Assembly: GCA_964426945.1 (NCBI GenBank) | Contig: CAYRSS010000016.1 | Span: 1 to 64,000, forward strand | Reading direction: 5' to 3' | Length of the DNA: 64,000 nucleotides | From: CAYRSS01 sp964426945 | GTDB taxonomy: Bacteria; Planctomycetota; Phycisphaerae; UBA1845 | Shown: positions 8,694 to 17,547 of the stretch, piece by piece | How the letters are laid out: every line of letters starts with the position of its first letter | Numbering within the stretch: the first letter of the stretch is position 1 | Program-made: the position numbers and the translations under genes | Notes under the pieces: model-generated | The model's database searches: none | What the model was told of the DNA's origin: nothing | What the model saw: only the letters and a program-made list of their open reading frames with translations

Positions 8694-8727
8694 AAAATGA
8701 CGAGGCCGGTGGAATCCACCGGCCTCG
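8694..8727 (-). terminator. Rho-independent terminator for the small exported protein gene
   Basis: A perfect 12-base inverted repeat (CGAGGCCGGTGG, 8701-8712, and its complement 8716-8727) with a 3-base loop. On the minus strand it is followed by TCATTTTTT, so it ends the transcript of the gene at 8814-9011. Confidence 0.8.
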
Positions 8728-8813
8728 CCGAATGTTGCGGATCACCCAAGCCGGTCAGCAGCCGTCAAGCGGCGCCCACGCGGCCCCGGGCGAGCCGTGG
8801 GTAGTTCAGAGAA

Positions 8814-9011
8814 CTACTCAGCGGCGGCAACGTTGCCGTCCTCGAACAGGTCGAAGACGCCGTCGTTGTCCAGGACGAACTCCATCAGGGCGTAGATCGG
8901 GGCGGCCGTGATGAAGGACTTCCACAGGCCACCGATGTTGAGGCAGCCGAACTGGAAGACGGTGCCGGCCAGAAGCCCGACCATGGCGACCTTGAGCGTA
9001 TTCTTGCGCAT
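8814..9011 (-). CDS. Small exported protein with FQFG-C motif
   Basis: A 65-residue protein: a basic start (MRKNTLK), a hydrophobic stretch (VAMVGLLAGTVFQFGC) and an acidic C-terminus (VLDNDGVFDLFEDGNVAAAE). The Gly-Cys after FQF could be a lipid-attachment site, although the -3 position is not typical. The ATG at 9011 has AAGGAG 8 bases upstream, and a terminator follows the stop, so it is a single-gene transcript. It resembles the protein at 9861-10073 in layout and in the FQFG(G)C motif. The function is unknown; the pair looks like a lineage-specific family. Confidence 0.75.
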   Translation of the reverse strand: MRKNTLKVAMVGLLAGTVFQFGCLNIGGLWKSFITAAPIYALMEFVLDNDGVFDLFEDGNVAAAE

Positions 9012-9860
9012 CAGACAATCTCCTTCAAAAAACTCGATCCAACCCGCTCAACACGCGTGGCAGTGCGGGTTGCGATCTACAACCTGAAAAAGTCCGCCGT
9101 GACAGACGGTCGGACCGCCGACGAGCACCGCCACGCGCGGCGACTCGAAATCGTACTAGGCAAACCGTCGTGAGATTCGTTCGGATGACCACCCGCCCAA
9201 AGACCGCGCCGGTCGGACGGACAGCTCCATGCGTTACCGCGAACTACAGGTGCAGGACAAACGCCGGTTCCGCGCCACAGAACTCTGAACCGCTGCACCT
9301 TCCGACCAGATTCACGGTACGCCGCGCCACGACTTCCGCAAATCTTTAGGCCATTATCGGGCGCTGCCCGAAAACGGCATTAGCATTCTTTTCCGCGAAT
9401 CTGCGAAATCGACTCCCGCAGCGCTGTGAAGGCCGCCTGGCGGGGCCTCCGCTGCATTCGCGAAACTCGGGGGGGGACAATCGTCGAAATCCATGCCGAT
9501 GTCAAGAGGAAAATAGTTTCCGCGCGGGGCCGCGGGCGGACTCGTCGCGCTCCGGCCCGCCCGATCCGCTCCGACTGCGACCCTGCCAAGCCCGCGGTGG
9601 CGCCGATGTGCAGATTCTGCGCCGACTCGCAAGCAGTGTAGTGACAGGGACTTGCCGGCTCCTCCGGTTGGCCCGTCGGGCAGGTCATCGGGCAGCGAGA
9701 TCGGGGTCCGGCAAGAAGCGAGGCGGCGAGACCCCTCCGTCGGCCCCCTGAGTGGGGGCTTGTGGAAAAGCCTCGCCGCCAGCGAAATTCACAGCGCTGT
9801 CGGGCGGCCCGGCGGGACGCACACTGGTGCGATCGCGTAAGCCGCTGACGGGGAAGGAGA
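9012..9860. other. 850-base spacer with a long stem-loop, no gene recognised
   Basis: No frame here has a convincing start signal or family similarity. A GC-rich imperfect stem-loop runs from GGCGGCGAG (9722-9730) to CTCGCCGCC (9772-9780), enclosing a second hairpin GCCCCC (9743-9748)/GGGGGC (9754-9759). It may be a structured leader or small RNA, but it matches no RNA family that I recognise. A G8 run lies at about 9469-9476. Confidence 0.4.
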
Positions 9861-10073
9861 CTAGGCCTCCTCGCCGCCGCCGCCCAGCGTGTCGTCGATG
9901 ATCGGCTGGATGAACAGGTCATACACAGCCTGCGCCGGGAGCGAACCCAGCTGCCAACCGAAGCCCTTCACCGCCCAGCTCTGAATCGGGCCGAGGCAGC
10001 CGCCGAACTGGAACATGAACCCGCAGGTCGCCAGAAGGGCGAGGGTCTTCTTCGAACGAACGATCTTGGTCAT
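9861..10073 (-). CDS. Small exported protein with FQFGGC motif (paralogue-like)
   Basis: A 70-residue protein: basic start MTKIVRSKK, hydrophobic TLALLATCGFMFQFGGC, then a short mature part ending in IIDDTLGGGGEEA. The Cys after FQFGG could be lipidated. ATG 10073 follows GGAGG by 8 bases; another ATG two codons upstream sits too close to the Shine-Dalgarno. Size, motif and acidic tail match the gene at 8814-9011, and the two lie on the same strand separated by an 850-base gap. The function is unknown. Confidence 0.75.
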   Translation of the reverse strand: MTKIVRSKKTLALLATCGFMFQFGGCLGPIQSWAVKGFGWQLGSLPAQAVYDLFIQPIIDDTLGGGGEEA

Positions 10074-10646
10074 CTGCATTTCCTCCAGACTGGAAAAAAC
10101 GGACATCGGCCTGTGCGCCGATCCGCAAACTCCCACCATGATCTGCCAGGCTACTCGTGGATTTGACGAGCGTCGCCGTGCGAACACGGTCGCGCCCGCC
10201 AAGGCCGCGGCCACAGCCCCGGTCGATCATGTCTCGCGATATGACGGATCGCGATGGATGCGGAAGCCTGCCGACCGCCGGCAGTTTCGCATCTTCGGTT
10301 CGCAGATCAGACCGCAGGCTCGACCTCCGCGCCGAGGTCCATCGCCGGGCTGATCCGGACCGATCAGGGCGGAATTCTAGTTCCGCCCGCGGACCAATGC
10401 AAGAATTCCCCGCGGACGGAGGCAAGCCCCCTACCGGCGAATGTTGCCGCCCGGTCTCGGCGCGGCCGGCGGTTTCGGGTAGCCTTGATGCTTCCAGCGC
10501 GGGCGCGTCCGGTCAGCCTCTCCCGTCCGACCGGGCGCTTGTGACTGTAAAAGCTGAAGAATACGAAAGTTATATCGACCCACGGGTGGAAGCCCGCCGC
10601 GGTGTCTGCGGCCGGTGCGCTCCCCCCGCCGGGGCCGGGAACACCC
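10074..10646. other. Intergenic region containing the rho leader
   Basis: A 570-base gap between divergent genes. On the plus strand TTGTGA (10539-10544) and TACGAA (10562-10567) are 17 bases apart and could form the rho promoter, giving a leader of about 70 bases. Rho genes in many bacteria are autoregulated through their leader. Nothing else was recognised. Confidence 0.4.
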
Positions 10647-11780
10647 ATGGACCAGACCCAGACCACGGTCGTCGGAACACTGGAACTGGAAAAGGGCGGC
10701 GGCGGTCGCCTCCGCGACAAGGCGGTTCACTATCGGGTCCGCCCCGCCGATCCGGTCGTGCCGGAGAAGCTCTGCCGAGCCGCGGCGCTGCGCGGGGGCG
10801 AGACGGTCGAGGCCGTGCTCCGCAACGGATCGGCCGCCGGCAAGCCGGGGGCCCAGGTGGCCGAGCTGGTGTCCGTGGACGGCCTTCCCCCCGCCGAACG
10901 CATGGAGCGCAAGCCCTTCGACGAACTGACCGCGATCGACCCGCGTCGGCGACTGACCTTCGAAACGCCCGGCGGTCCGATGCCGATGCGGATCATCGAC
11001 CTGCTCACGCCCATCGGCCTGGGGCAGCGCGGCCTGATTGTCGCGCCGCCGCGCACCGGCAAGACGGTTCTGCTTCAGCAGATGGCCCACGCCGTCGCCG
11101 AGAACTTCCCCGACTGCTACATGATCGTCCTGCTCATCGACGAGCGTCCGGAAGAGGTGACCGAGATGCGCCGCAACGTCCGCGGCGAGGTCATCGCCAG
11201 CAGCAACGACGAAGACACGGCGAGCCACGTGAGGCTTGCGCGGCTCGTCATCGCCAAGGCGAAGCGCATGGTCGAGGCGGGGCGCGACGTGGTGATGCTG
11301 CTTGACTCGCTGACCCGCGTGGGCCGCGCGTTCAACGCGGCGGTGCGCACGAGCGGTCGCACGATGTCGGGCGGGCTCGATGTCCGCGCGCTGGCCGAAC
11401 CCAAGGCGATGTTCGGCGCGGCGCGAAACGTCGAAGACGGCGGCTCGCTGACGATCATCGCTTCCGCGCTGATTGAGACGGGCAGCCGGATGGACGAGGT
11501 GATCTTCAACGAGTTCAAAGGCACCGGCAACATGGAGATCATGCTCAACCGCGAGATGGCGAACCGACGTTTGTGGCCCGCCATCGACCTGCCCTCGTCC
11601 GGCACGCGCAAGGAAGACCTGCTGCTCACTCCTGCGGAGCTGGCGGTGTCTCATCACGTGCGCCGCAAGCTCATCGGCCGCGAACCGGTCCGCTCGATGG
11701 AGGCGCTGCTCGAATCGATGAGCAAACACGCCGACAACGCGGCGTTCGTCAAGACGTTCTCCGAGCAGACACTTCGCTAG
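10647..11780 (+). CDS. rho: Transcription termination factor Rho, short form
   Basis: A 377-residue hexameric RNA-dependent ATPase. The N-terminal helical bundle usual in longer Rho proteins is absent. The protein begins almost directly with an OB-fold RNA-binding part (GTLELEKGGGGRLRD, later AELVSVDG). The linker FDELTAIDPRRRLTFE precedes Walker A (VAPPRTGKT, residues 132-140), the Q-loop/R-loop region (RTSGRTMSGG) and Walker B (VVMLLDSLTR). The arginine-finger region ERP and the final MEALLESMSKH are conserved. ATG 10647 was preferred over a GTG 15 codons upstream because the family alignment begins there. A strong terminator follows. A second, full-length Rho elsewhere in the genome cannot be excluded. 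Confidence 0.95.
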   Translation: MDQTQTTVVGTLELEKGGGGRLRDKAVHYRVRPADPVVPEKLCRAAALRGGETVEAVLRNGSAAGKPGAQVAELVSVDGLPPAERMERKPFDELTAIDPRRRLTFETPGGPMPMRIIDLLTPIGLGQRGLIVAPPRTGKTVLLQQMAHAVAENFPDCYMIVLLIDERPEEVTEMRRNVRGEVIASSNDEDTASHVRLARLVIAKAKRMVEAGRDVVMLLDSLTRVGRAFNAAVRTSGRTMSGGLDVRALAEPKAMFGAARNVEDGGSLTIIASALIETGSRMDEVIFNEFKGTGNMEIMLNREMANRRLWPAIDLPSSGTRKEDLLLTPAELAVSHHVRRKLIGREPVRSMEALLESMSKHADNAAFVKTFSEQTLR

Positions 11781-11807
11781 GCCGCGCACCGCCAAACGCG
11801 AAAAATG

Positions 11808-11850
11808 AAACCCGTCCGCCGCGCCATACCCGGCGCGACGGACGGGTTTT
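11808..11850. terminator. Bidirectional Rho-independent terminator
   Basis: A long GC-rich hairpin (AAACCCGTCCG-CGCGCC paired with GGCGCG-CGGACGGGTTT). It is followed by TTTTCT on the plus strand and by TTTCATTTTT on the minus strand. It separates rho from the convergent M4 peptidase gene. Confidence 0.88.
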
Positions 11851-11882
11851 CTCGTCCGGGCGATTCGTCGCTGCGAAACGCG

Positions 11883-14800
11883 CTACGGACAGCCGCCGCC
11901 ACAGTCGGTGCCGAAACCGAGGAACTGTGCACTGCCGAAGCGCGGGTCAGGCGCTCCGTTGTTGAGCCCGCTGCCGTTCTGGTAGTCGGGCAGCGGTGAG
12001 CAGAGCCCCACGTTGGCTGACACGAAGCCGCGGTCGGCGGCGTTGATCGCGCCGTTACCGTCCATGTCGTAGGCGCACACCAGCTCCGGATCGGTCTCCC
12101 CCACGTTGGCTGAGACAAACCCGCGGTCCGCCGCGTTGACCAGGCCGTTGCCGTCGGTGTCGCCGAAGCAGCATCCGCCCGGAAGCAAGCCGCATGCGTT
12201 GGCGAAGAACACGTTCACGTTGCAGGCGAAGCCGTCGACGCAGGTCGAGACATTCTCCACCGTGCACGCGCCGCCGCGGCAGCAGGCGCCAACTTCGCAC
12301 ACGTCGGGAATCCCGTTGGTGTCCGCGTCGGGCTCGCCGGCGTCGATGTCGCACTCGTCGGGCTGGCCGTTGTCGTTGCAGTCGGTCTCACAGGCGTCGA
12401 CCGCGGCGTTCGCGTTGCAGTCTTCGCGTGCGTAGCTGACGGCGACGATTGCGTAGGACTGGCTGCGACAGTTGTTGAGATTCGGCGTCGGGGTGACGTC
12501 GGGCGTCGCGGTCAGCGTGATCGTCGCGTCGCCGCCGGCGACCGCGAGGTTGTACGCGGCCGCGGGCACGATGATCTCCGCCCTGTCGGGCGTGGAGGGA
12601 CAATCGGTGCCGCCGCTGTTGAACACGCTGCCCACGGCGGTGCCATTGATGCTGATGTCAATGAACTCGCTCGAGCTCGACATGTCGGCCACGGCGGTGA
12701 CGATCATGCGCACGTCGCCGACCGCCGTCGGCGGTCCGTTGAGGACGAAGGACTGCGGCGATCCGGCGCCGATATTGCCCAGCGGCCCGGACACTGCGGA
12801 GAACCGCAGCGTGCGATCGTCGGGCGAAGCGCCGCCGTCGCAGGCGGCACAGTCGTACACGCGCACGTCGTCGACATACCAGCCGACCGTGCCCGTGCAA
12901 CCGTCTTTGCCGAGGTCGAAGCGGATCTCGACGGTGTCGCCGCCGGTCGCGAAGGCGGAGAGATCGATGATGGTCGTGCCCCAGAGCGTGCCGCCGCCGG
13001 TGAAACCGGGCAGGCCCGCCAGCGGGTTGGTGCTGGACTGGCCCACCGTGTTGAGGCGGGCGTTGTACTGATTGAACATGCAGGCGCTATGCGGAATCGA
13101 CTGCCAGGCGCCGTTGTTCACGCGAACGCGAACCGTGCCGCCGTCCCAGAGTCCTTCCACGTTGATGTAGTGTGCAAACGACAGCCGCGGGAACTGAACC
13201 CCCGGCGGCAGCGCGATCGGCGGACTGGTCAGCGAGTGGACGGCCGACTCATTCTGCGATCCGCAGTTGCCGACATTCAGCGTCGGGCAGAAAAAGGCCT
13301 TGCCCGCGCGGCCCAACGGCAGTGCGGATGCCGTCACCGCCCAGTTGTAGGGCGTCGGCGGCGCCGAGTTGGTCAGCGTCCAGCCCGCGACAGAGCCCTC
13401 GAAGTCATCCTCGAAGATCATCGCCTGCGACGGGCAAACCGGCGGAGCGGCCGGGCTGATGACGTCGTCGTTGCTGCCGCACGAACCGGGGCCGTCCATC
13501 TCGGTCGCGCGCAGGGCGAGGTCAACCTGCTGCGCATCCGACGCCGTAAAGGCGGACGCGATGGGCAGGCCGGTTCGGGGATCATTCGGAAAAGTCCCGA
13601 TCAGATCGGCGGCTGCCTGGTTGATCAGGAAGTAGGCATCCTCAAAGTCGCTGCTGACTGTCAGGTAGACGGTCAGCGCGCGATACCACACCGCGCCGGC
13701 CTTGATCGGTCCGATCGGCGCGACGGTGTATCCGTTGAACGCCTTGCCGTCGGTGACCATGGCGAAGGCGTGATTGGGCACGCCGCTGCCGCTGTGGACG
13801 CCGCCGGCGTCCTGGCCGGGGCAGGTCTGCAACACACTGTTGCCGCGGTCGGGGTGGTTTTTGCATGGGGGCGACCACATGTCACGGATGTGGCCGTTGA
13901 AGGCGGCCAGGTCCTCGCCCATCAGCCAGCGATAGCCGTCGGGGTTGTCCGGCTCGGGGCTGCACCCCGTGCGCAGGTTGTTCGGGTTGTCGAGACCGGG
14001 GCCGGTGAGATGGCTGGGCCATACCGGTCCGGGCGGTGAGCCGGCGAAGCCGGCGTCGCCGTTGAACAGGTCCACCAGCTCGCCGAACACGTCGGAGAAC
14101 GATTCGTTCAGCTGTCCGGATTGGTTCTGATAGATCAGGTTCGCCGTGAACTGCGTGACGCCGTGGGTCAGCTCGTGGCCGACGACGTCGTCGCTGACGA
14201 TGCCGTCGCAGAAGACCATCCGCAGCAGCGACCCGCTCCACACCGCGTTGGGGCAGGGCGGCGCCGTCGAGTTGACCGTCGCCCGCATGGGCAGGCCGGC
14301 ATCGTCGATGCTGTCACGACCGAACGCCCGGAAGAAGTAGTCGTATACGTCGCCGTAGTAGTCATAGGCCGCGTCGACGTCGAACGATCCGAAGAAGCTG
14401 TCTCCCTCGCTGCGCACCAGCAGGCCGGGCAGGTTGCTGCTGCCCATGCCGTCGCTGATCTCGCGGACCTTGAGGGCGTGGGTCATGCTCCAGCGGTCGA
14501 GCACTTCGCCCGCGCGGGCCTCGATGAAAAAGCCGATCGTCGCGCCGCTGTCGAGGTCGGCCATCACCACGTGATGGGCGAGCTGCGGCCCGATCGCTGC
14601 GTCGCCGTACCAGCCGGGATCGACGATCACCAGCCGCGACTCGTGCACGACGGCCGAGGTCCACGTCCGGACTTCCTCATCGGTCATCGCGATGGCCGCG
14701 GCCGCCTCGGCCGTCAGGCCCTCGGCGATATCGAGCTTGTCCGGCATCACGCGGAACACGCCGTTGGCCGACACGAACACGCCGCGCGCATTCTGGTGCA

Positions 14801-15203
14801 CCTTCAGCAGGCCGGAGAAGACCTCGATCCCCTCGTGGACCTGCTGAAAGGTCGTGTGCGTCCAGCCGAGGTTGTCGACCTCGGCCTTGATGTCGACGAG
14901 CTGGTTCACGGGGTCGGTCACGCCGAAGTGGTGACCGTGGGCGCGCAGGAAGTCGAGGGCGTCGGCCTTGCCCTTGCCCGCGGGCACCGGAACGGCGATC
15001 TCGCCGCCCGGCTCCGCGGCAATCAGCCGGGCGAGGCCGGTATCGCGATAGCGAACGATCTTGAGTTCGTCCGCCTGCCCCGCCGCGGCCAGCGCGGCCG
15101 TGGAGGCGGCCGCCAGGCTCGCCACCAGCACCAACCCCATCGTCAGCGGGCCGCGGAGGCATCGGGTTCTCCGGTGTGCGGCGCCGATCGCTGCGTCGTT
15201 CAT
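11883..15203 (-). CDS. Secreted M4 (thermolysin-like) metallopeptidase with dockerin-like C-terminus
   Basis: An 1106-residue exported protease. A signal peptide (about residues 18-42) is followed by an FTP-type propeptide (about 50-230). The catalytic domain carries HELTH (343-347), with E344 catalytic and E367 in NESFSD as third zinc ligand, and the active-site His in GGVHSGSGVPNHAF. A jelly-roll-like domain with disulfide candidates (about 590-790, ending WYVDDVRVYDCAACDG) and a further beta domain follow. The tail has Asp-rich loops (DCNDNGQPDECDIDAGEPDADTN), two NAADRGFVSANVG repeats and a Cys-containing end. Known M4 enzymes are secreted, autoprocessed neutral proteases; this one probably degrades external protein, and the tail may act in anchoring or assembly. 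ATG 15203 follows TAGGAG. The same tail occurs on the protein at 30261-31967. Confidence 0.92.
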   Translation of the reverse strand: MNDAAIGAAHRRTRCLRGPLTMGLVLVASLAAASTAALAAAGQADELKIVRYRDTGLARLIAAEPGGEIAVPVPAGKGKADALDFLRAHGHHFGVTDPVNQLVDIKAEVDNLGWTHTTFQQVHEGIEVFSGLLKVHQNARGVFVSANGVFRVMPDKLDIAEGLTAEAAAAIAMTDEEVRTWTSAVVHESRLVIVDPGWYGDAAIGPQLAHHVVMADLDSGATIGFFIEARAGEVLDRWSMTHALKVREISDGMGSSNLPGLLVRSEGDSFFGSFDVDAAYDYYGDVYDYFFRAFGRDSIDDAGLPMRATVNSTAPPCPNAVWSGSLLRMVFCDGIVSDDVVGHELTHGVTQFTANLIYQNQSGQLNESFSDVFGELVDLFNGDAGFAGSPPGPVWPSHLTGPGLDNPNNLRTGCSPEPDNPDGYRWLMGEDLAAFNGHIRDMWSPPCKNHPDRGNSVLQTCPGQDAGGVHSGSGVPNHAFAMVTDGKAFNGYTVAPIGPIKAGAVWYRALTVYLTVSSDFEDAYFLINQAAADLIGTFPNDPRTGLPIASAFTASDAQQVDLALRATEMDGPGSCGSNDDVISPAAPPVCPSQAMIFEDDFEGSVAGWTLTNSAPPTPYNWAVTASALPLGRAGKAFFCPTLNVGNCGSQNESAVHSLTSPPIALPPGVQFPRLSFAHYINVEGLWDGGTVRVRVNNGAWQSIPHSACMFNQYNARLNTVGQSSTNPLAGLPGFTGGGTLWGTTIIDLSAFATGGDTVEIRFDLGKDGCTGTVGWYVDDVRVYDCAACDGGASPDDRTLRFSAVSGPLGNIGAGSPQSFVLNGPPTAVGDVRMIVTAVADMSSSSEFIDISINGTAVGSVFNSGGTDCPSTPDRAEIIVPAAAYNLAVAGGDATITLTATPDVTPTPNLNNCRSQSYAIVAVSYAREDCNANAAVDACETDCNDNGQPDECDIDAGEPDADTNGIPDVCEVGACCRGGACTVENVSTCVDGFACNVNVFFANACGLLPGGCCFGDTDGNGLVNAADRGFVSANVGETDPELVCAYDMDGNGAINAADRGFVSANVGLCSPLPDYQNGSGLNNGAPDPRFGSAQFLGFGTDCGGGCP

Positions 15204-15617
15204 CGTGCAGTACTCCTATGGGGAGAGTGTGTGGGCGGAGTCGCCGGCGGGTCAGGGTATCTCCCTCCCGTTCCGCAGGCGCGGAGCGCAGGCTGTCTGC
15301 CGGTGACTCCAAACAGGTTTGATTCGAAACGACCCGACCGCGTTGGTGCCGAAGACCGGCTGCCGCCGCCTGAGCCTTGCGTCGCGCCCTGGTGGCCTGA
15401 GCCCCCTCGATGACCGGTGCGGTCCCCCGAGCTTCGATAATAGCGGCAGGCTCACCGATCACCAAACCAAACCCGCCGCGCGACCGCCCCCGACCGGCGG
15501 TTTCTTGACCCGCCCTGTCGCCGGTCTATAGTGCGCGGCAACGTTGGCCCTGCAGGATTTCATCCGGACAGGCCGATAAAACCCCAGTGCGCGCCCGCGT
15601 CGGCGCGGAGGTCCACG
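15204..15617. other. Divergent intergenic region carrying the enolase promoter
   Basis: A 413-base gap between the M4 peptidase gene and enolase. Apart from the enolase promoter at 15505-15532, no gene or repeat was recognised. Confidence 0.5.
15505..15532 (+). promoter_or_regulatory. Enolase promoter
   Basis: TTGACC (15505-15510) and TATAGT (15527-15532) are 16 bases apart. Transcription would begin near 15539, about 80 bases before the enolase ATG. Confidence 0.7.
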
Positions 15618-16907
15618 ATGACTACTGCAATCGCACAAGTGTACGGCCGGGAAGTGCTCGACTCCCGCGGCAACCCGACGGTCGAGGCGGTCGTGGTGCT
15701 CGAGGACGGGTCGCTCGGCGAGGCGGCTGTCCCCTCCGGCGCGTCCACCGGCGAGCACGAGGCGGTCGAACTCCGCGACGGCGACACCGCCCGCTACGGC
15801 GGCAAGGGGGTGACCCGCGCGGTCGAGCACGTCAACGACGACATCGCCTCGACGGTCATCGGGCTCGACGCGCTCGACCAGGAGGATGTCGATCGGGCGA
15901 TGATTCAACTCGACGGCACGGACAACAAGAGCCGCATGGGGGCCAACGCGATCCTGGCGGTGTCGATGGCCACGGCCAAGGCCGCCGCCCAGTCGGTGGG
16001 GCTGCCGCTGTTCCGCTACCTCGGCGGGCCGCGGGCGCATGTCCTGCCCGTGCCGATGTTCAACATCCTCAACGGCGGCCGTCACGGCGACAACAATGTC
16101 GACTTCCAGGAATTCATGATCCAGCCGTGGGGGGCGCCTGACTTCCGCGAGGCCGTCCGGATGGGGGCCGAGGTCTTTCACGCCCTCAAGAAAGTGCTCA
16201 AGGAGCGCGGCTACAACACCAACGTCGGCGACGAGGGCGGCTTCGCCCCGAACCTGAAGAGCAACGACGAGGCGATCGAGGTGATCGCCAAGGCGGTCGA
16301 AGCGGCGGGCTATTCGCTGGGGCAGGACATCTTCATCGCCCTCGACCCCGCGACCAGCGAGATGTACGACGCCCGCACCAACAGATACAGCTTCTTCAAG
16401 TCCGATCCAAAGCGGAGCGTCAGCGCCGAGGAACTGTCCGCCTTCTGGGCGGGCTGGTGCGACAAGTACCCCATCCGCAGCATCGAGGACGGCCTGGCCG
16501 AGAACGACTGGGAGGGCTGGCAGGGGCTGACCCGCAAGCTGGGCGACCGCGTGCAGCTCGTGGGCGACGACCTGTTCGTCACCAACACCACCCGGCTCAA
16601 GCAGGGCATCGAGTCCGGCGCGGGCAACTCGATTCTCATCAAGGTCAACCAGATCGGCACCCTGACCGAAACCTTCGCCGCCATCGACATGGCCACCCGC
16701 CACGGCTGGACCGCGGTCATCAGCCACCGCAGCGGCGAAACCGAGGACACCTTTATCGCTGACCTGGCCGTGGCCACCAACGCGGGACAGATCAAGACCG
16801 GCAGTCCCTGCCGGACCGACCGCGTCGCGAAGTACAACCGGCTGCTCCGCATCGCGGACCACCTGGGCGATTCGGCGGAGTACGGCGGGACGTACTGGAA
16901 CAAGTAA
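15618..16907 (+). CDS. eno: Enolase (phosphopyruvate hydratase)
   Basis: A 429-residue glycolytic enzyme converting 2-phosphoglycerate to phosphoenolpyruvate, typically a Mg-dependent dimer or octamer in the cytoplasm. Signatures include LDSRGNPTVEAVV, the mobile loop SGASTGEHEAVELRD, MFNILNGGRHGDNNVDFQEFM, the catalytic Glu region VGDEGGFAPNL, and SIEDGLAENDWEGW. The active-site Lys is in ILIKVNQIGTLTET and is followed by ISHRSGETED. ATG 15618 has GGAGG upstream. An FtsB-like gene follows after about 50 bases, an adjacency also familiar from proteobacteria. Confidence 0.98.
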   Translation: MTTAIAQVYGREVLDSRGNPTVEAVVVLEDGSLGEAAVPSGASTGEHEAVELRDGDTARYGGKGVTRAVEHVNDDIASTVIGLDALDQEDVDRAMIQLDGTDNKSRMGANAILAVSMATAKAAAQSVGLPLFRYLGGPRAHVLPVPMFNILNGGRHGDNNVDFQEFMIQPWGAPDFREAVRMGAEVFHALKKVLKERGYNTNVGDEGGFAPNLKSNDEAIEVIAKAVEAAGYSLGQDIFIALDPATSEMYDARTNRYSFFKSDPKRSVSAEELSAFWAGWCDKYPIRSIEDGLAENDWEGWQGLTRKLGDRVQLVGDDLFVTNTTRLKQGIESGAGNSILIKVNQIGTLTETFAAIDMATRHGWTAVISHRSGETEDTFIADLAVATNAGQIKTGSPCRTDRVAKYNRLLRIADHLGDSAEYGGTYWNK

Positions 16908-16960
16908 CTCGCACGCGGCCCGGCGCACCGTCGGGCCGCCGATTGGATTGTCTTCATCGC

Positions 16961-17488
16961 ATGGCCAGCGCCGCACCAACCCACCCGCGTCCCGCCCGCG
17001 AAGTCCCGGGGATCGGCGGAGCGATCGTCTACTGGCTGCTGCTCGGCATGGCGCTGGCGGGCTTCACCCCCTGCGTGCTGCTGCCGGAATGGCGTCACCT
17101 GCAATCGCTGGAACTGGCCGAGCGGGCGTCGGCCGAGCGCGTCCGCGTGCTTCAGGAGCGCGTCGACCGCGAACAGCGCGTGCTCGAGGCCATGACCAGC
17201 GACGCCGGGGCCGTGGCCCGGCTGGCGCAGCGCGACCTCGGGCTGCGCTACGCCGACGAAGAGCATGTCGAGCTCGGCTCGATTGAGCCGTCGTCGATGA
17301 TTCCTGCGGACCTTGTGTCCGAGCCGCCGGTGCCGCCGATCGAGGTGGACCCGGTCTGGCCCGACCCGGCGCTCGACCGCCTGTTCTGCGATCCGGCGAC
17401 GCGGCCGCTCATCATGGGGCTCTCCGCCGGGTTGGCCGCGGTGGCGTTTCTGCTGTTCGGCCGTCGCCCCGCGGCGACGCCGGTCTGA
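16961..17488 (+). CDS. FtsB/DivIC-like septum formation protein
   Basis: A 175-residue protein with one membrane segment near residues 20-40 (IVYWLLLGMALAGFTPCVLL), then a coiled coil (about 48-80, rich in Glu/Arg/Leu), then AQRDLGLRYADEEHVEL, which resembles the conserved A-x-x-x-LG-x-x-x-x-x-E ending of FtsB/DivIC. Such proteins bridge FtsL and the division machinery. Unlike typical FtsB of about 100 residues, this one has a Pro-rich extension and a second hydrophobic segment near the C-terminus (IMGLSAGLAAVAFLLFG). The position directly after enolase supports the assignment. ATG 16961 was chosen over a TTG six codons upstream. Confidence 0.62.
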   Translation: MASAAPTHPRPAREVPGIGGAIVYWLLLGMALAGFTPCVLLPEWRHLQSLELAERASAERVRVLQERVDREQRVLEAMTSDAGAVARLAQRDLGLRYADEEHVELGSIEPSSMIPADLVSEPPVPPIEVDPVWPDPALDRLFCDPATRPLIMGLSAGLAAVAFLLFGRRPAATPV

Positions 17489-17547
17489 CGCGGGCCACCC
17501 GTCGCCGCTCGTAGGCATCGGGCCCTCCCCGAACTATCATCTCCCGC

